Positions 10,179 through 23,512 of a stretch of 64,000 nucleotides of DNA are shown in pieces. The position numbers and the translations under genes are program-made. Numbering within the stretch: position 1 is the first letter of the stretch; each line of letters starts with the position of its first letter. The notes beneath the pieces are model-generated. The model saw only the letters and a program-made list of their open reading frames with translations. It was not told where the DNA came from and made no database searches. Source of the DNA: Auanema rhodensis (taxonomy: Eukaryota; Nematoda; Chromadorea; Rhabditida; Rhabditidae); the NCBI GenBank assembly GCA_964057225.1, contig OZ059894.1, positions 21,916,476 through 21,980,475 of the forward strand. The letters are read 5' to 3'.

Positions 10179-12283
10179 CGGATTTTTAAGCTGCGTCGAT
10201 CTGTGTTATCAGATTTGCGCTAGCTTAAAAATGCACCGAGATATCAACTGATATAAGTTCACACTTATATCCTCGATTTTCACCCTGAAGAATTAATTTT
10301 TTCGTTGAATAACATTGTCCATCGTCTTTGCCTTGAAAAATGGAATCTAAAAACATCTACTTTTTGCTAAATTATCTTGAAATTTTTCGAAAAACTTTTG
10401 TCAAAATGTTTTTGGAAGCAATGTTGAGTGTACATGGAAACTCAACATACACTAATGCATCATTTTTCAAACGATCATAACTAATTTTTGTATCAAGCGT
10501 TTCTCGATGTAGTATAGTGCATTCGATGCGGATTTTTAAGCTGCGTCGATCTGTGTTATCAGATTTGCGCTAGCTTAAAAATGCACCGAGATATCAACTG
10601 ATATAAGTTCACACTTATATCCTCGATTTTCACCCTGAAGAATTAATTTTTTCGTTGAATAACATTGTCCATCGTCTTTGCCTTGAAAAATGGAATCTAA
10701 AAACATCTACTTTTTGCTAAATTATCTTGAAATTTTTCGAAAAAATTTTTGTCAAAATGTTTTTGGAAGCAATGTTGAGTGTACATGGAAACTCAACATA
10801 CACTAATGCATCATTTTTCAAACGATCATAACTAATTTTTGTATTAAGCGTTTCTCAATGTAGTATAGTGCATTCGATGCGGATTTTTAAGCTGCGTCGA
10901 TCTGTGTTATCAGATTTGCGCTAACTTAAAAATGCACCGAGACATCAACTGATATAAGTTCACACTTATATCCTCGATTTTCACCCTGAAGAATTAATTT
11001 TTTCGTTGAATAACATTGTCCATCGTCTTTGATTTAAAAAAAGGAATCTAAAAACATCTACTTTTTGCTAAATTATTTTGAAATTTTTCGAAAAAATTTT
11101 TGTCAAAATGTTTTTGGAAGCAATGTTGAGTGTACATGGAAACTCAACATACACTAATGCATCATTTTTCAAACGATCATAACTAATTTTTGTATTAAGC
11201 GTTTCTCAATGTAGTATAGTGCATTCGATGCGGATTTTTAAGCTGCGTCGATCTGTGTTATCAGATTTGCGCTAGCTTAAAAATGCACCGAGACATCAAC
11301 TGATATAAGTTCACACTTATATCCTCGATTTTCACCCTGAAGAATTAATTTTTTCGTTGAATAACATTGTCCATCGTCTTTGATTTAAAAAAAGGAATCT
11401 AAAAACATCTACTTTTTGCTAAATTATTTTGAAATTTTTCGAAAAAATTTTTGTCAAAATGTTTTTGGAAGCAATGTTGAGTGTACATGGAAACTCAACA
11501 TACACTAATGCATCATTTTTCAAACGATCATAACTAATTTTTGTATCAAGCGTTTCTCAATGTAGTATAGTGCATTCGATGCGGATTTTTAAGCTGCGTC
11601 GATCTGTGTTATCAGATTTGCGCTAGCTTAAAAATGCACCGAGATATCAACTGATATAAGTTCACACTTATATCCTCGATTTTCACCCTGAAGAATTAAT
11701 TTTTTCGTTGAATAGCATTGTCCATCGTCTTTGCCTTGAAAAAAGAAATCTAAAAACATCTACTTTTTGCTAAATTATTTTGAAATTTTTCGAAAAAATT
11801 TTTGTCAAAATGTTTTTGGAAGCAATATTGAGTGTACATGGAAACTCAACATACACTAATGCATCATTTTTCAAACGATCATAACTAATTTGTGTATTAA
11901 GCGTTTCTCAATGTAGTATAGTGCATTCGATGCGGATTTTTAAGCTGCGTCGATCTGTGTTATCAGATTTGCGCTAGCTTAAAAATGCACCGAGATATCA
12001 ACTGATATAAGTTCACACTTATATCCTCGATTTTCACCCTGAAGAATTAATTTTTTCGTTGAATAACATTGTCTATCGTCTTTGCCTTGAAAAATGGAAT
12101 CTAAAAACATCTACTTTTTGCTAAATTATTTTGAAATTTTTCGAAAAAATTTTTGTCAAAATGTTTTTGGAAGCAATGTTGAGTGTACATGGAAACTCAA
12201 CATACACTAATGCATCATTTTTCAAACGATCATAACTAATTTTTGTATTAAGCGTTTCGCAATGTAGTATAGTGCATTCGATG
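10179..12283. repeat. Left domain: M30-M35, reprise of the 6-monomer unit
   Basis: M30 (350-bp form), M31 and M32 (GAGACATC, TGATTTAAA), preceded by M29, repeat the order of M8-M11 and M14-M17. M33 resembles M32, M34 is the AATAGCATTG type, and M35 is a CTATCG/AAAAATGG type ending in GCGAATTT. M32 also has the unusual GCTAACTT, which recurs in M36. Confidence 0.75.
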
Positions 12284-12631
12284 CGAATTTTTAAGCTGCG
12301 TCGATCTGTGTTATCAGATTTGCGCTAACTTAAAAATGCACCGAGACATCAACTGATATAAGTTCACACTTATATCCTCGATTTTCACCCTGAAGAATTA
12401 ATTTTTTCGTTGAAAACCTGTCCATCGTCTTTGCTTTAAAAAAGGAATCTAAAAACATCTACTTTTTGCTAAATTATTTTGAAATTTTTCGAAAAAATTT
12501 TTGTCAAAATGTTTTTGGAAGCAATGTTGAGTGTACATGGAAACTCAACATACACTAATGCATCATTTTTCAAACGATCATAACTAATTTTTGTATCAAG
12601 CGTTTCTCAATGTAGTATAGTGCATTCGATG
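12284..12631. repeat. 348-bp variant monomer M36
   Basis: It is shortened twice: TTGAATAACATTG is reduced to TTGAAAACCTG (net 2 bp), and the following A-run is 1 bp shorter (TGCTTTAAAAAAGG). It also starts CGAATTTTT and has GCTAACTT and GAGACATC. It is one of the most divergent copies in the window and marks the change from the left domain to the mixed zone. Confidence 0.85.
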
Positions 12632-14737
12632 CGGATTTTTAAGCTGCGTCGATCTGTGTTATCAGATTTGCGCTAGCTTAAAAATGCACCGAGATATCAA
12701 CTGATATAAGTTCACACTTATATCCTCGATTTTCACCCTGAAGAATTAATTTTTTCGTTGAATAGCATTGTCCATCGTCTTTGCCTTGAAAAAAGAAATC
12801 TAAAAACATCTACTTTTTGCTAAATTATTTTGAAATTTTTCGAAAAAATTTTTGTCAAAATGTTTTTGGAAGCAATGTTGAGTGTACATGGAAACTCAAC
12901 ATACACTAATGCATCATTTTTCAAACGATCATAACTAATTTGTGTATTAAGCGTTTCTCAATGTAGTATAGTGCATTCGATGCAGATTTTTAAGCTGCGT
13001 CGATCTGTGTTATCAGATTTGCGCTAGCTTAAAAATGCACCGAGATATCAACTGATATAAGTTCACACTTATATCCTCGATTTTCACCCTGAAGAATTAA
13101 TTTTTTCGTTGAATAACATTGTCTATCGTCTTTGCCTTGAAAAATGGAGTCTAAAAACATCTACTTTTTGCTAAATTATTTTGAAATTTTTCGAAAAAAT
13201 TTTTGTCAAAATGTTTTTGGAAGCAATGTTGAGTGTACATGGAAACTCAACATACACTAATGCATCATTTTTCAAACGATCATAACTAATTTTTGTATCA
13301 AGCGTTTCTCGATGTAGTAAAGTGCATTCGATGCGGATTTTTAAGCTGCGTCGATCTGTGTTATCAGATTTGCGCTAGCTTAAAAATGCACCGAGATATC
13401 AACTGATATAAGTTCACACTTATATCCTCGATTTTCACCCTGAAGAATTAATTTTTTCGTTGAATAACATTGTCCATCGTCTTTGCCTTGAAAAATGGAA
13501 TCTAAAAACATCTACTTTTTGCTAAATTATTTTGAAATTTTTCGAAAAAATTTTTGTCAAAATGTTTTTGGAAGCAATGTTGAGTGTACATGGAAACTCA
13601 ACATACACTAATGCATCATTTTTCAAACGATCATAACTAATTTTTGTATTAAGCGTTTCTCAATGTAGTATAGTGCATTCGATGCGGATTTTTAAGCTGC
13701 GTCGATCTGTGTTATCAGATTTGCGCTAGCTTAAAAATGCACCGAGATATCAACTGATATAAGTTTACACTTATATCCTCGATTTTCACCCTGAAGAATT
13801 AATTTTTTCGTTGAATAACATTGTCCATCGTCTTTGCCTTGAAAAAAGAAATCTAAAAACATCTACTTTTTGCTAAATTATTCTGAAATTTTTCGAAAAA
13901 ATTTTTGTCAAAATGTTTTTGGAAGCAATGTTGAGTGTACATGGAAACTCAACATACACTAATGCATCATTTTTCAAACGATCATAACTAATTTGTGTAT
14001 TAAAAGTTTCTTGATGTAGTATAGTGCATTCGATGCGGATTTTTAAGCTGCGTCGATCTGTGTTATCAGATTTGCGCTAGCTTAAAAATGCACCGAGATA
14101 TCAACTGATATAAGTTCACACTTATATCCTCGATTTTCACCCTGAAGAATTAATTTTTTCGTTGAATAACATTGTCCATCGTCTTTGCCTTAAAAAAAGG
14201 AATCTAAAAACATCTACTTTTTGCTAAATTATTTTGAAATTTTTCGAAAAAATTTTTGTCAAAATGTTTTTGGAAGCAATGTTGAGTGTACATGGAAACT
14301 CAACATACACTAATGCATCATTTTTCAAACGATCATAACTAATTTGTGTATTAAAAGTTTCTTGATGTAGTATAGTGCATTCGATGCGGATTTTTAAGCT
14401 GCGTCGATCTGTGTTATCCGATTTGCGCTAGCTTAAAAATGCACCGAGATATCAACTGATATATGTTCACACTTATATCCTCGATTTTCACCCTGAAGAA
14501 TTAATTTTTTCGTTGAATAACATTGTCCATCGTCTTTGCCTTGAAAAAAGAAATCTAAAAACATCTACTTTTTGCTAAATTATTTTGAAATTTTTCGAAA
14601 AAATTTTTGTCAAAATGTTTTTGGAAGCAATGTTGAGTGTACATGGAAACTCAACATACACTAATGCATCATTTTTCAAACGATCATAACTAATTTTTGT
14701 ATCAAACGTTTCTCAATGTAGTATAGTGCATTCGATG
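12632..14737. repeat. Mixed zone: M37-M42
   Basis: Six monomers of several subtypes with no clear higher-order period. M37 is related to the AATAGCATTG type but has ATGTTGAGT. M38 starts CAGATTTTT and has AAAATGGAGTC, and M40 introduces AAGTTTACAC. M40 and M41 end with TATTAAAAGTTTCTTG. M42 has TATCCGATTT and GATATATGTTC. The diversity suggests an older, less homogenised stretch between two amplified domains. Confidence 0.65.
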
Positions 14738-16141
14738 CGGATTTTTAAGCTGCGTCGATCTGTGTTATCAGATTTGCGCTAGCTTAAAAATGCACCGAGA
14801 TATCAACTGATATAAGTTCACACTTATATCCTCGATTTTCACCCTGAAGAATTAATTTTTTCGTTGAATAACATTGTCCATCGTCTTTGCCTTGGAAAAA
14901 GGAATCTAAAAACATCTACTTTTTGCTGAATTATTCTGAAATTTTTCGAAAAAATTTTTATCAAAATGTTTTTGGAAGCAATGTTGAGTGTACATGGAAA
15001 CTCAACATACACTAATGCATCATTTTTCAAACGATCATAACTAATTTTTGTATTAAGCGTTTCTCAATGTAGTATAGTGCATTCGATGCGGATTTTTAAG
15101 CTGCGTCGATCTGTGTTATCAGATTTGCGCTAGCTTAAAAATGCACCGAGATATCAACTGATATAAGTTTACACTTATATCCTCGATTTTCACCCTGAAG
15201 AATTAATTTTTTCGTTGAATAACATTGTCCATCATCTTTGCCTTGAAAAAAGAAATCTAAAAACATCTACTTTTTGCTAAATTATTTTGAAATTTTTCGA
15301 AAAAATTTTTGTCAAAATGTTTTTGGAAGCAATGTTGAGTGTACATGGAAACTCAACATACACTAATGCATCATTTTTCAAACGATCATAACTAATTTTT
15401 GTATCAAACGTTTCTCAATGTAGTATAGTGCATTCGATGCGGATTTTTAAGCTGCGTCGATCTGTGTTATCAGATTTGCGCTAGCTTAAAAATGCACCGA
15501 GATCTCAACTGATATAAGTTCACACTTATATCCTCGATTTTCACCCTGAAGAATTAATTTTTTCGTTGAATAACATTGTCCATCGTCTTTGCCTCGGAAA
15601 AAGGAATCTAAAAACATCTACTTTTTGCTGAATTATTCTGAAATTTTTCGAAAAAATTTTTATCAAAATGTTTTTGGAAGCAATGTTGAGTGTACATGGA
15701 AACTCAACATACACTAATGCATCATTTTTCAAACGATCATAACTAATTTTTGTATTAAGCGTTTCTCAATGTAGTATAGTGCATTCGATGCGGATTTTTA
15801 AGCTGCGTCGATCTGTGTTATCAGATTTGCGCTAGCTTAAAAATGCACCGAGATATCAACTGATATAAGTTTACACTTATATCCTCGATTTTCACCCTGA
15901 AGAATTAATTTTTTCGTTGAATAACATTGTCCATCGTCTTTGCCTTGAAAAAAGAAATCTAAAAACATCTACTTTTTGCTAAATTATTTTGAAATTTTTC
16001 GAAAAAATTTTTGTCAAAATGTTTTTGGAAGCAATGTTGAGTGTACATGGAAACTCAACATACACTAATGCATCATTTTTCAAACGATAATAACTAATTT
16101 TTGTATTAAGCGTTTCTCAATGTAGTATAGTGCATTCGATG
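14738..16141. repeat. 702-bp dimer repeat, M43-M46
   Basis: M43 and M45 share GGAAAAAGG, TGCTGAATTATTCTG and TTTTTATCAAAATG; M44 and M46 share AAGTTTACAC and AAAAGAAATC. The two dimers are 14738-15439 and 15440-16141. M45 has TGCCTCGG where M43 has TGCCTTGG, and GATCTCAAC for GATATCAAC. The TGCTGAATT change removes a minus-strand TAG and opens the 63-codon frame seen here. Confidence 0.8.
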
Positions 16142-19100
16142 CGGATTTTTAAGCTGCGTCGATCTGTGTTATCAGATTTGCGCTAGCTTAAAAATGCACC
16201 GAGATATCAACTGATATAAGTTCACACTTATATCCTCGATTTTCACCCTGAAGAATTAATTTTTTCGTTGAATAACATTGTCCATCGTCTTTGCCTTAAA
16301 AAAAGGAATCTAAAAACATCTACTTTTTGCTAAATTATTTTGAAATTTTTCGAAAAAATTTTTGTCAAAATGTTTTTGGAAGCAATGTTGAGTGTACATG
16401 GAAACTCAACATACACTAATGCATCATTTTTCAAACGATCATAACTAATTTGTGTATTAAAAGTTTCTTGATGTAGTATAGTGCATTCGATGCGGATTTT
16501 TAAGCTGCGTCGATCTGTGTTATCCGATTTGCGCTAGCTTAAAAATGCACCGAGATATCAACTGATATATGTTCACACTTATATCCTCGATTTTCACCCT
16601 GAAGAATTAATTTTTTCGTTGAATAACATTGTCCATCGTCTTTGCCTTGAAAAAAAAAATCTAAAAACATCTACTTTTTGCTAAATTATTTTGAAATTTT
16701 TCGAAAAAATTTTTGTCAAAATGTTTTTGGAAGCAATGTTGAGTGTACATGGAAACTCAACATACACTAATGCATCATTTTTCAAACGATCATAACTAAT
16801 TTGTGTATTAAGCGTTTTTCAATGTAGTATAGTGCATTCGATGCGGATTTTTAAGCTGCGTCGATCTGTGTTATCCGATTTGCGCTAGCTTAAAAATGCA
16901 CCGAGATATCAACTGATATATGTTCACACTTATATCCTCGATTTTCACCCTGAAGAATTAATTTTTTCGTTGAATAACATTGTCCATCGTCTTTGCCTTG
17001 AAAAAAGAAATCTAAAAACATCTACTTTTTGCTAAATTATTTTGAAATTTTTCGAAAAAATTTTTGTCAAAATGTTTTTGGAAGCAATGTTGAGTGTACA
17101 TGGAAACTCAACATACACTAATGCATCATTTTTCAAACGATCATAACTAATTTGTGTATTAAGCGTTTCTCAATGTAGTATAGTGCATTCGATGCGGATT
17201 TTTACGCTGCGTCGATCTGTGTTATCAGATTTGCGCTAGCTTAAAAATGCACCGAGATATCAACTGATATAAGTTCACACTTATATCCTCGATTTTCACC
17301 CTGAAGAATTAATTTTTTCGTTGAATAACATTGTCCATCGTCTTTGCCTTAAAAAAAGGAATCTAAAAACATCTACTTTTTGCTAAATTATTTTGAAATT
17401 TTTCGAAAAAATTTTTGTCAAAATGTTTTTGGAAGCAATGTTGAGTGTACATGGAAACTCAACATACACTAATGCATCATTTTTCAAACGATCATAACTA
17501 ATTTTTGTATCAAGCGTTTCTTGATGTAGTATAGTGCATTCGATGCGGATTTTTAAGCTGCGTCGATCTGTGTTATCAGATTTGCGCTAGCTTAAAAATG
17601 CACCGAGATATCAACTGATATAAGTTCACACTTATATCCTCGATTTTCACCCTGAAGAATTAATTTTTTCGTTGAATAACATTGTCTATCGTCTTTGCCT
17701 TGAAAAATGGAATCTAAAAACATCTACTTTTTGCTAAATTATTTTGAAATTTTTCGAAAAAATTTTTGTCAAAATGTTTTTGGAAGCAATGTTGAGTGTA
17801 CATGGAAACTCAACATACACTAATGCATCATTTTTCAAACGATCATAACTAATTTGTGTATCAAGCTTTTCTTGATGTAGTATAGTGCATTCGATGCGGA
17901 TTTTTAAGCTGCGTCGATCTGTGTTATCAGATTTGCGCTAGCTTAAAAATGCACCGAGATATCAACTGATATAAGTTCACACTTATATCCTCGATTTTCA
18001 CCCTGAAGAATTAATTTTTTCGTTGAATAACATTGTCCATCGTCTTTGCCTTGAAAAAAGAAATCTAAAAACATCTACTTTTTGCTAAATTATTTTGAAA
18101 TTTTTCGAAAAAATTTTTGTCAAAATGTTTTTGGAAGCAATGTTGAGTGTACATGGAAACTCAACATACACTAATGCATCATTTTTCAAACGATCATAAC
18201 TAATTTGTGTATTAAGCGTTTCTCAATGTAGTATAGTGCATTCGATGCGGATTTTTAAGCTGCGTCGATCTGTGTTATCAGATTTGCGCTAGCTTAAAAA
18301 TGCACCGAGATATCAACTGATATAAGTTCACACTTATATCCTCGATTTTCACCCTGAAGAATTAATTTTTTCGTTGAATAACATTGTCCATCGTCTTTGC
18401 CTTAAAAAAAGGAATCTAAAAACATCTACTTTTTGCTAAATTATTTTGAAATTTTTCGAAAAAATTTTTGTCAAAATGTTTTTGGAAGCAATGTTGAGTG
18501 TACATGGAAACTCAACATACACTAATGCATCATTTTTCAAACGATCATAACTAATTTGTGTATCAAGCGTTTCTTGATGTAGTATAGTGCATTCGATGCG
18601 GATTTTTAAGCTGCGTCGATCTGTGTTATCAGATTTGCGCTAGCTTAAAAATGCACCGAGATATCAACTGATATAAGTTCACACTTATATCCTCGATTTT
18701 CACCCTGAAGAATTAATTTTTTCGTTGAATAACATTGTCCATCGTCTTTGCCTTGAAAAAAGAAATCTAAAAACATCTACTTTTTGCTAAATTATTTTGA
18801 AATTTTTCGAAAAAATTTTTGTCAAAATGTTTTTGGAAGCAATGTTGAGTGTACATGGAAACTCAACATACACTAATGCATCATTTTTCAAACGATCATA
18901 ACTAATTTGTGTATTAAGCGTTTCTCAATGTAGTATAGTGCATTCGATGCGGATTTTTAAGCTGCGTCGATCTGTGTTATCAGATTTGCGCTAGCTTAAA
19001 AATGCACCGAGATATCAACTGATATAAGTTCACACTTATATCCTCGATTTTCACCCTGAAGAATTAATTTTTTCGTTGAATAACATTGTCCATCGTCTTT

Positions 19101-19300
19101 GCCTTAAAAAAAGGAATCTAAAAACATCTACTTTTTGCTAAATTATTTTGAAATTTTTCGAAAAAATTTTTGTCAAAATGTTTTTGGAAGCAATGTTGAG
19201 TGTACATGGAAACTCAACATACACTAATGCATCATTTTTCAAACGATCATAACTAATTTTTGTATCAAACGTTTCTCAATGTAGTATAGTGCATTCGATG
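16142..19300. repeat. Mixed zone: M47-M55
   Basis: M48 and M49 share TATCCGATTT and GATATATGTTC with M42. M50 has TTTTTACGCTG, a rare change in the 4-54 hairpin. From M50 a near-dimeric alternation appears: CCTTAAAAAAAGG copies (M50, M53, M55) alternate with AAAAGAAATC copies (M52, M54), and M51 (AAAAATGG) ends in TATCAAGCTTTTCTTG. That last variant recurs in M59 and M66. Confidence 0.65.
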
Positions 19301-22300
19301 CGGATTTTTAAGCTGCGTCGATCTGTGTTATCAGATTTGCGCTAGCTTAAAAATGCACCGAGATATCAACTGATATAAGTTCACACTTATATCCTCGATT
19401 TTCACCCTGAAGAATTAATTTTTTCGTTGAATAACATTGTCCATCGTCTTTGCCTTGGAAAAAGGAATCTAAAAACATCTACTTTTTGCTGAATTATTCT
19501 GAAATTTTTCGAAAAAATTTTTGTCAAAATGTTTTTGGAAGCAATGTTGAGTGTACATGGAAACTCAACATACACTAATGCATCATTTTTCAAACGATCA
19601 TAACTAATTTTTGTATTAAGCGTTTCTCAATGTAGTATAGTGCATTCGATGCGGATTTTTAAGCTGCGTCGATCTGTGTTATCAGATTTGCGCTAGCTTA
19701 AAAATGCACCGAGATATCAACTGATATAAGTTTACACTTATATCCTCGATTTTCACCCTGAAGAATTAATTTTTTCGTTGAATAACATTGTCCATCGTCT
19801 TTGCCTTGAAAAAAAAAATCTAAAAACATCTACTTTTTGCTAAATTATTTTGAAATTTTTCGAAAAAATTTTTGTCAAAATGTTTTTGGAAGCAATGTTG
19901 AGTGTACATGCAAACTCAACATACACTAATGCATCATTTTTCAAACGATCATAACTAATTTGTGTATTAAGCGTTTCTCAATGTAGTATAGTGCATTCGA
20001 TGCGGATTTTTAAGCTGCGTCGATCTGTGTTATCAGATTTGCGCTAGCTTAAAAATGCACCGAGATATCAACTGATATAAGTTCACACTTATATCCTCGA
20101 TTTTCACCCTGAAGAATTAATTTTTTCGTTGAATAACATTGTCCATCGTCTTTGCCTTAAAAAAAGGAATCTAAAAACATCTACTTTTTGCTAAATTATT
20201 TTGAAATTTTTCGAAAAAATTTTTGTCAAAATGTTTTTGGAAGCAATGTTGAGTGTACATGGAAACTCAACATACACTAATGCATCATTTTTCAAACGAT
20301 CATAACTAATTTTTGTATCAAACGTTTCTCAATGTAGTATAGTGCATTCGATGCGGATTTTTAAGCTGCGTCGATCTGTGTTATCAGATTTGCGCTAGCT
20401 TAAAAATGCACCGAGATATCAACTGATATAAGTTCACACTTATATCCTCGATTTTCACCCTGAAGAATTAATTTTTTCGTTGAATAACATTGTCTATCGT
20501 CTTTGCCTTGAAAAATGGAATCTAAAAACATCTACTTTTTGCTAAATTATTTTGAAATTTTTCGAAAAAATTTTTGTCAAAATGTTTTTGGAAGCAATGT
20601 TGAGTGTACATGGAAACTCAACATACACTAATGCATCATTTTTCAAACGATCATAACTAATTTGTGTATCAAGCTTTTCTTGATGTAGTATAGTGCATTC
20701 GATGCGGATTTTTAAGCTGCGTCGATCTGTGTTATCAGATTTGCGCTAGCTTAAAAATGCACCGAGATATCAACTGATATAAGTTCACACTTATATCCTC
20801 GATTTTCACCCTGAAGAATTAATTTTTTCGTTGAATAACATTGTCCATCGTCTTTGCCTTGAAAAAAGAAATCTAAAAACATCTACTTTTTGCTAAATTA
20901 TTTTGAAATTTTTCGAAAAAATTTTTGTCAAAATGTTTTTGGAAGCAATGTTGAGTGTACATGGAAACTCAACATACACTAATGCATCATTTTTCAAACG
21001 ATCATAACTAATTTGTGTATTAAGCGTTTCTCAATGTAGTATAGTGCATTCGATGCGGATTTTTAAGCTGCGTCGATCTGTGTTATCAGATTTGCGCTAG
21101 CTTAAAAATGCACCGAGATATCAACTGATATAAGTTCACACTTATATCCTCGATTTTCACCCTGAAGAATTAATTTTTTCGTTGAATAACATTGTCCATC
21201 GTCTTTGCCTTAAAAAAAGGAATCTAAAAACATCTACTTTTTGCTAAATTATTTTGAAATTTTTCGAAAAAATTTTTGTCAAAATGTTTTTGGAAGCAAT
21301 GTTGAGTGTACATGGAAACTCAACATACACTAATGCATCATTTTTCAAACGATCATAACTAATTTTTGTATCAAACGTTTCTCAATGTAGTATAGTGCAT
21401 TCGATGCGGATTTTTAAGCTGCGTCGATCTGTGTTATCAGATTTGCGCTAGCTTAAAAATGCACCGAGATATCAACTGATATAAGTTCACACTTATATCC
21501 TCGATTTTCACCCTGAAGAATTAATTTTTTCGTTGAATAACATTGTCCATCGTCTTTGCCTTGGAAAAAGGAATCTAAAAACATCTACTTTTTGCTGAAT
21601 TATTCTGAAATTTTTCGAAAAAATTTTTGTCAAAATGTTTTTGGAAGCAATGTTGAGTGTACATGGAAACTCAACATACACTAATGCATCATTTTTCAAA
21701 CGATCATAACTAATTTTTGTATTAAGCGTTTCTCAATGTAGTATAGTGCATTCGATGCGGATTTTTAAGCTGCGTCGATCTGTGTTATCAGATTTGCGCT
21801 AGCTTAAAAATGCACCGAGATATCAACTGATATAAGTTTACACTTATATCCTCGATTTTCACCCTGAAGAATTAATTTTTTCGTTGAATAACATTGTCCA
21901 TCGTCTTTGCCTTGAAAAAAAAAATCTAAAAACATCTACTTTTTGCTAAATTATTTTGAAATTTTTCGAAAAAATTTTTGTCAAAATGTTTTTGGAAGCA
22001 ATGTTGAGTGTACATGCAAACTCAACATACACTAATGCATCATTTTTCAAACGATCATAACTAATTTTTGTATTAAGCGTTTCTCAATGTAGTATAGTGC
22101 ATTCGATGCGGATTTTTAAGCTGCGTCGATCTGTGTTATCAGATTTGCGCTAGCTTAAAAATGCACCGAGATATCAACTGATATAAGTTCACACTTATAT
22201 CCTCGATTTTCACCCTGAAGAATTAATTTTTTCGTTGAATAACATTGTCCATCGTCTTTGCCTTGGAAAAAGGAATCTAAAAACATCTACTTTTTGCTGA

Positions 22301-23512
22301 ATTATTCTGAAATTTTTCGAAAAAATTTTTGTCAAAATGTTTTTGGAAGCAATGTTGAGTGTACATGGAAACTCAACATACACTAATGCATCATTTTTCA
22401 AACGATCATAACTAATTTGTGTATTAAGCGTTTCTCAATGTAGTATAGTGCATTCGATGCGGATTTTTAAGCTGCGTCGATCTGTGTTATCAGATTTGCG
22501 CTAGCTTAAAAATGCACCGAGATATCAACTGATATAAGTTTACACTTATATCCTCGATTTTCACCCTGAAGAATTAATTTTTTCGTTGAATAACATTGTC
22601 TATCGTCTTTGCCTTGAAAAAAAAAATCTAAAAACATCTACTTTTTGCTAAATTATTTTGAAATTTTTCGAAAAAATTTTTGTCAAAATGTTTTTGGAAG
22701 CAATGTTGAGTGTACATGGAAACTCAACATACACTAATGCATCATTTTTCAAACGATCATAACTAATTTTTGTATCAAGCGTTTCTTGATGTAGTATAGT
22801 GCATTCGATGCGGATTTTTAAGCTGCGTCGATCTGTGTTATCAGATTTGCGCTAGCTTAAAAATGCACCGAGATATCAACTGATATAAGTTCACACTTAT
22901 ATCCTCGATTTTCACCCTGAAGAATTAATTTTTTCGTTGAATAACATTGTCTATCGTCTTTGCCTTGAAAAATGGAATCTAAAAACATCTACTTTTTGCT
23001 AAATTATTTTGAAATTTTTCGAAAAAATTTTTGTCAAAATGTTTTTGGAAGCAATGTTGAGTGTACATGGAAACTCAACATACACTAATGCATCATTTTT
23101 CAAACGATCATAACTAATTTGTGTATCAAGCTTTTCTTGATGTAGTATAGTGCATTCGATGCGGATTTTTAAGCTGCGTCGATCTGTGTTATCAGATTTG
23201 CGCTAGCTTAAAAATGCACCGAGATATCAACTGATATAAGTTCACACTTATATCCTCGATTTTCACCCTGAAGAATTAATTTTTTCGTTGAATAACATTG
23301 TCCATCGTCTTTGCCTTAAAAAAAGGAATCTAAAAACATCTACTTTTTGCTAAATTATTTTGAAATTTTTCGAAAAAATTTTTGTCAAAATGTTTTTGGA
23401 AGCAATGTTGAGTGTACATGGAAACTCAACATACACTAATGCATCATTTTTCAAACGATCATAACTAATTTTTGTATCAAACGTTTCTCAATGTAGTATA
23501 GTGCATTCGATG
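19301..23512. repeat. M56-M67: TTGGAAAAAGG and AAGTTTACAC units
   Basis: M56/M57, M62/M63 and M64/M65 pair a GGAAAAAGG/TGCTGAATTATTCTG monomer with an AAGTTTACAC monomer. M57 and M63 also share TACATGCAAAC. M61-M65 (21056-22810) recur with the same order of subtypes 7 monomers later as M68-M72. M59 and M66 carry TATCAAGCTTTTCTTG. Confidence 0.75.

Noticed and set aside
14839-15030. 63-codon minus-strand open frame starting MKNDALVYVEF, repeated in about 17 copies
   Set aside because: It lies entirely within the satellite monomer, exists only in subtypes that lost one TAG, shows no recognisable domain, and recurs only because the monomer does. No promoter or gene context is present.
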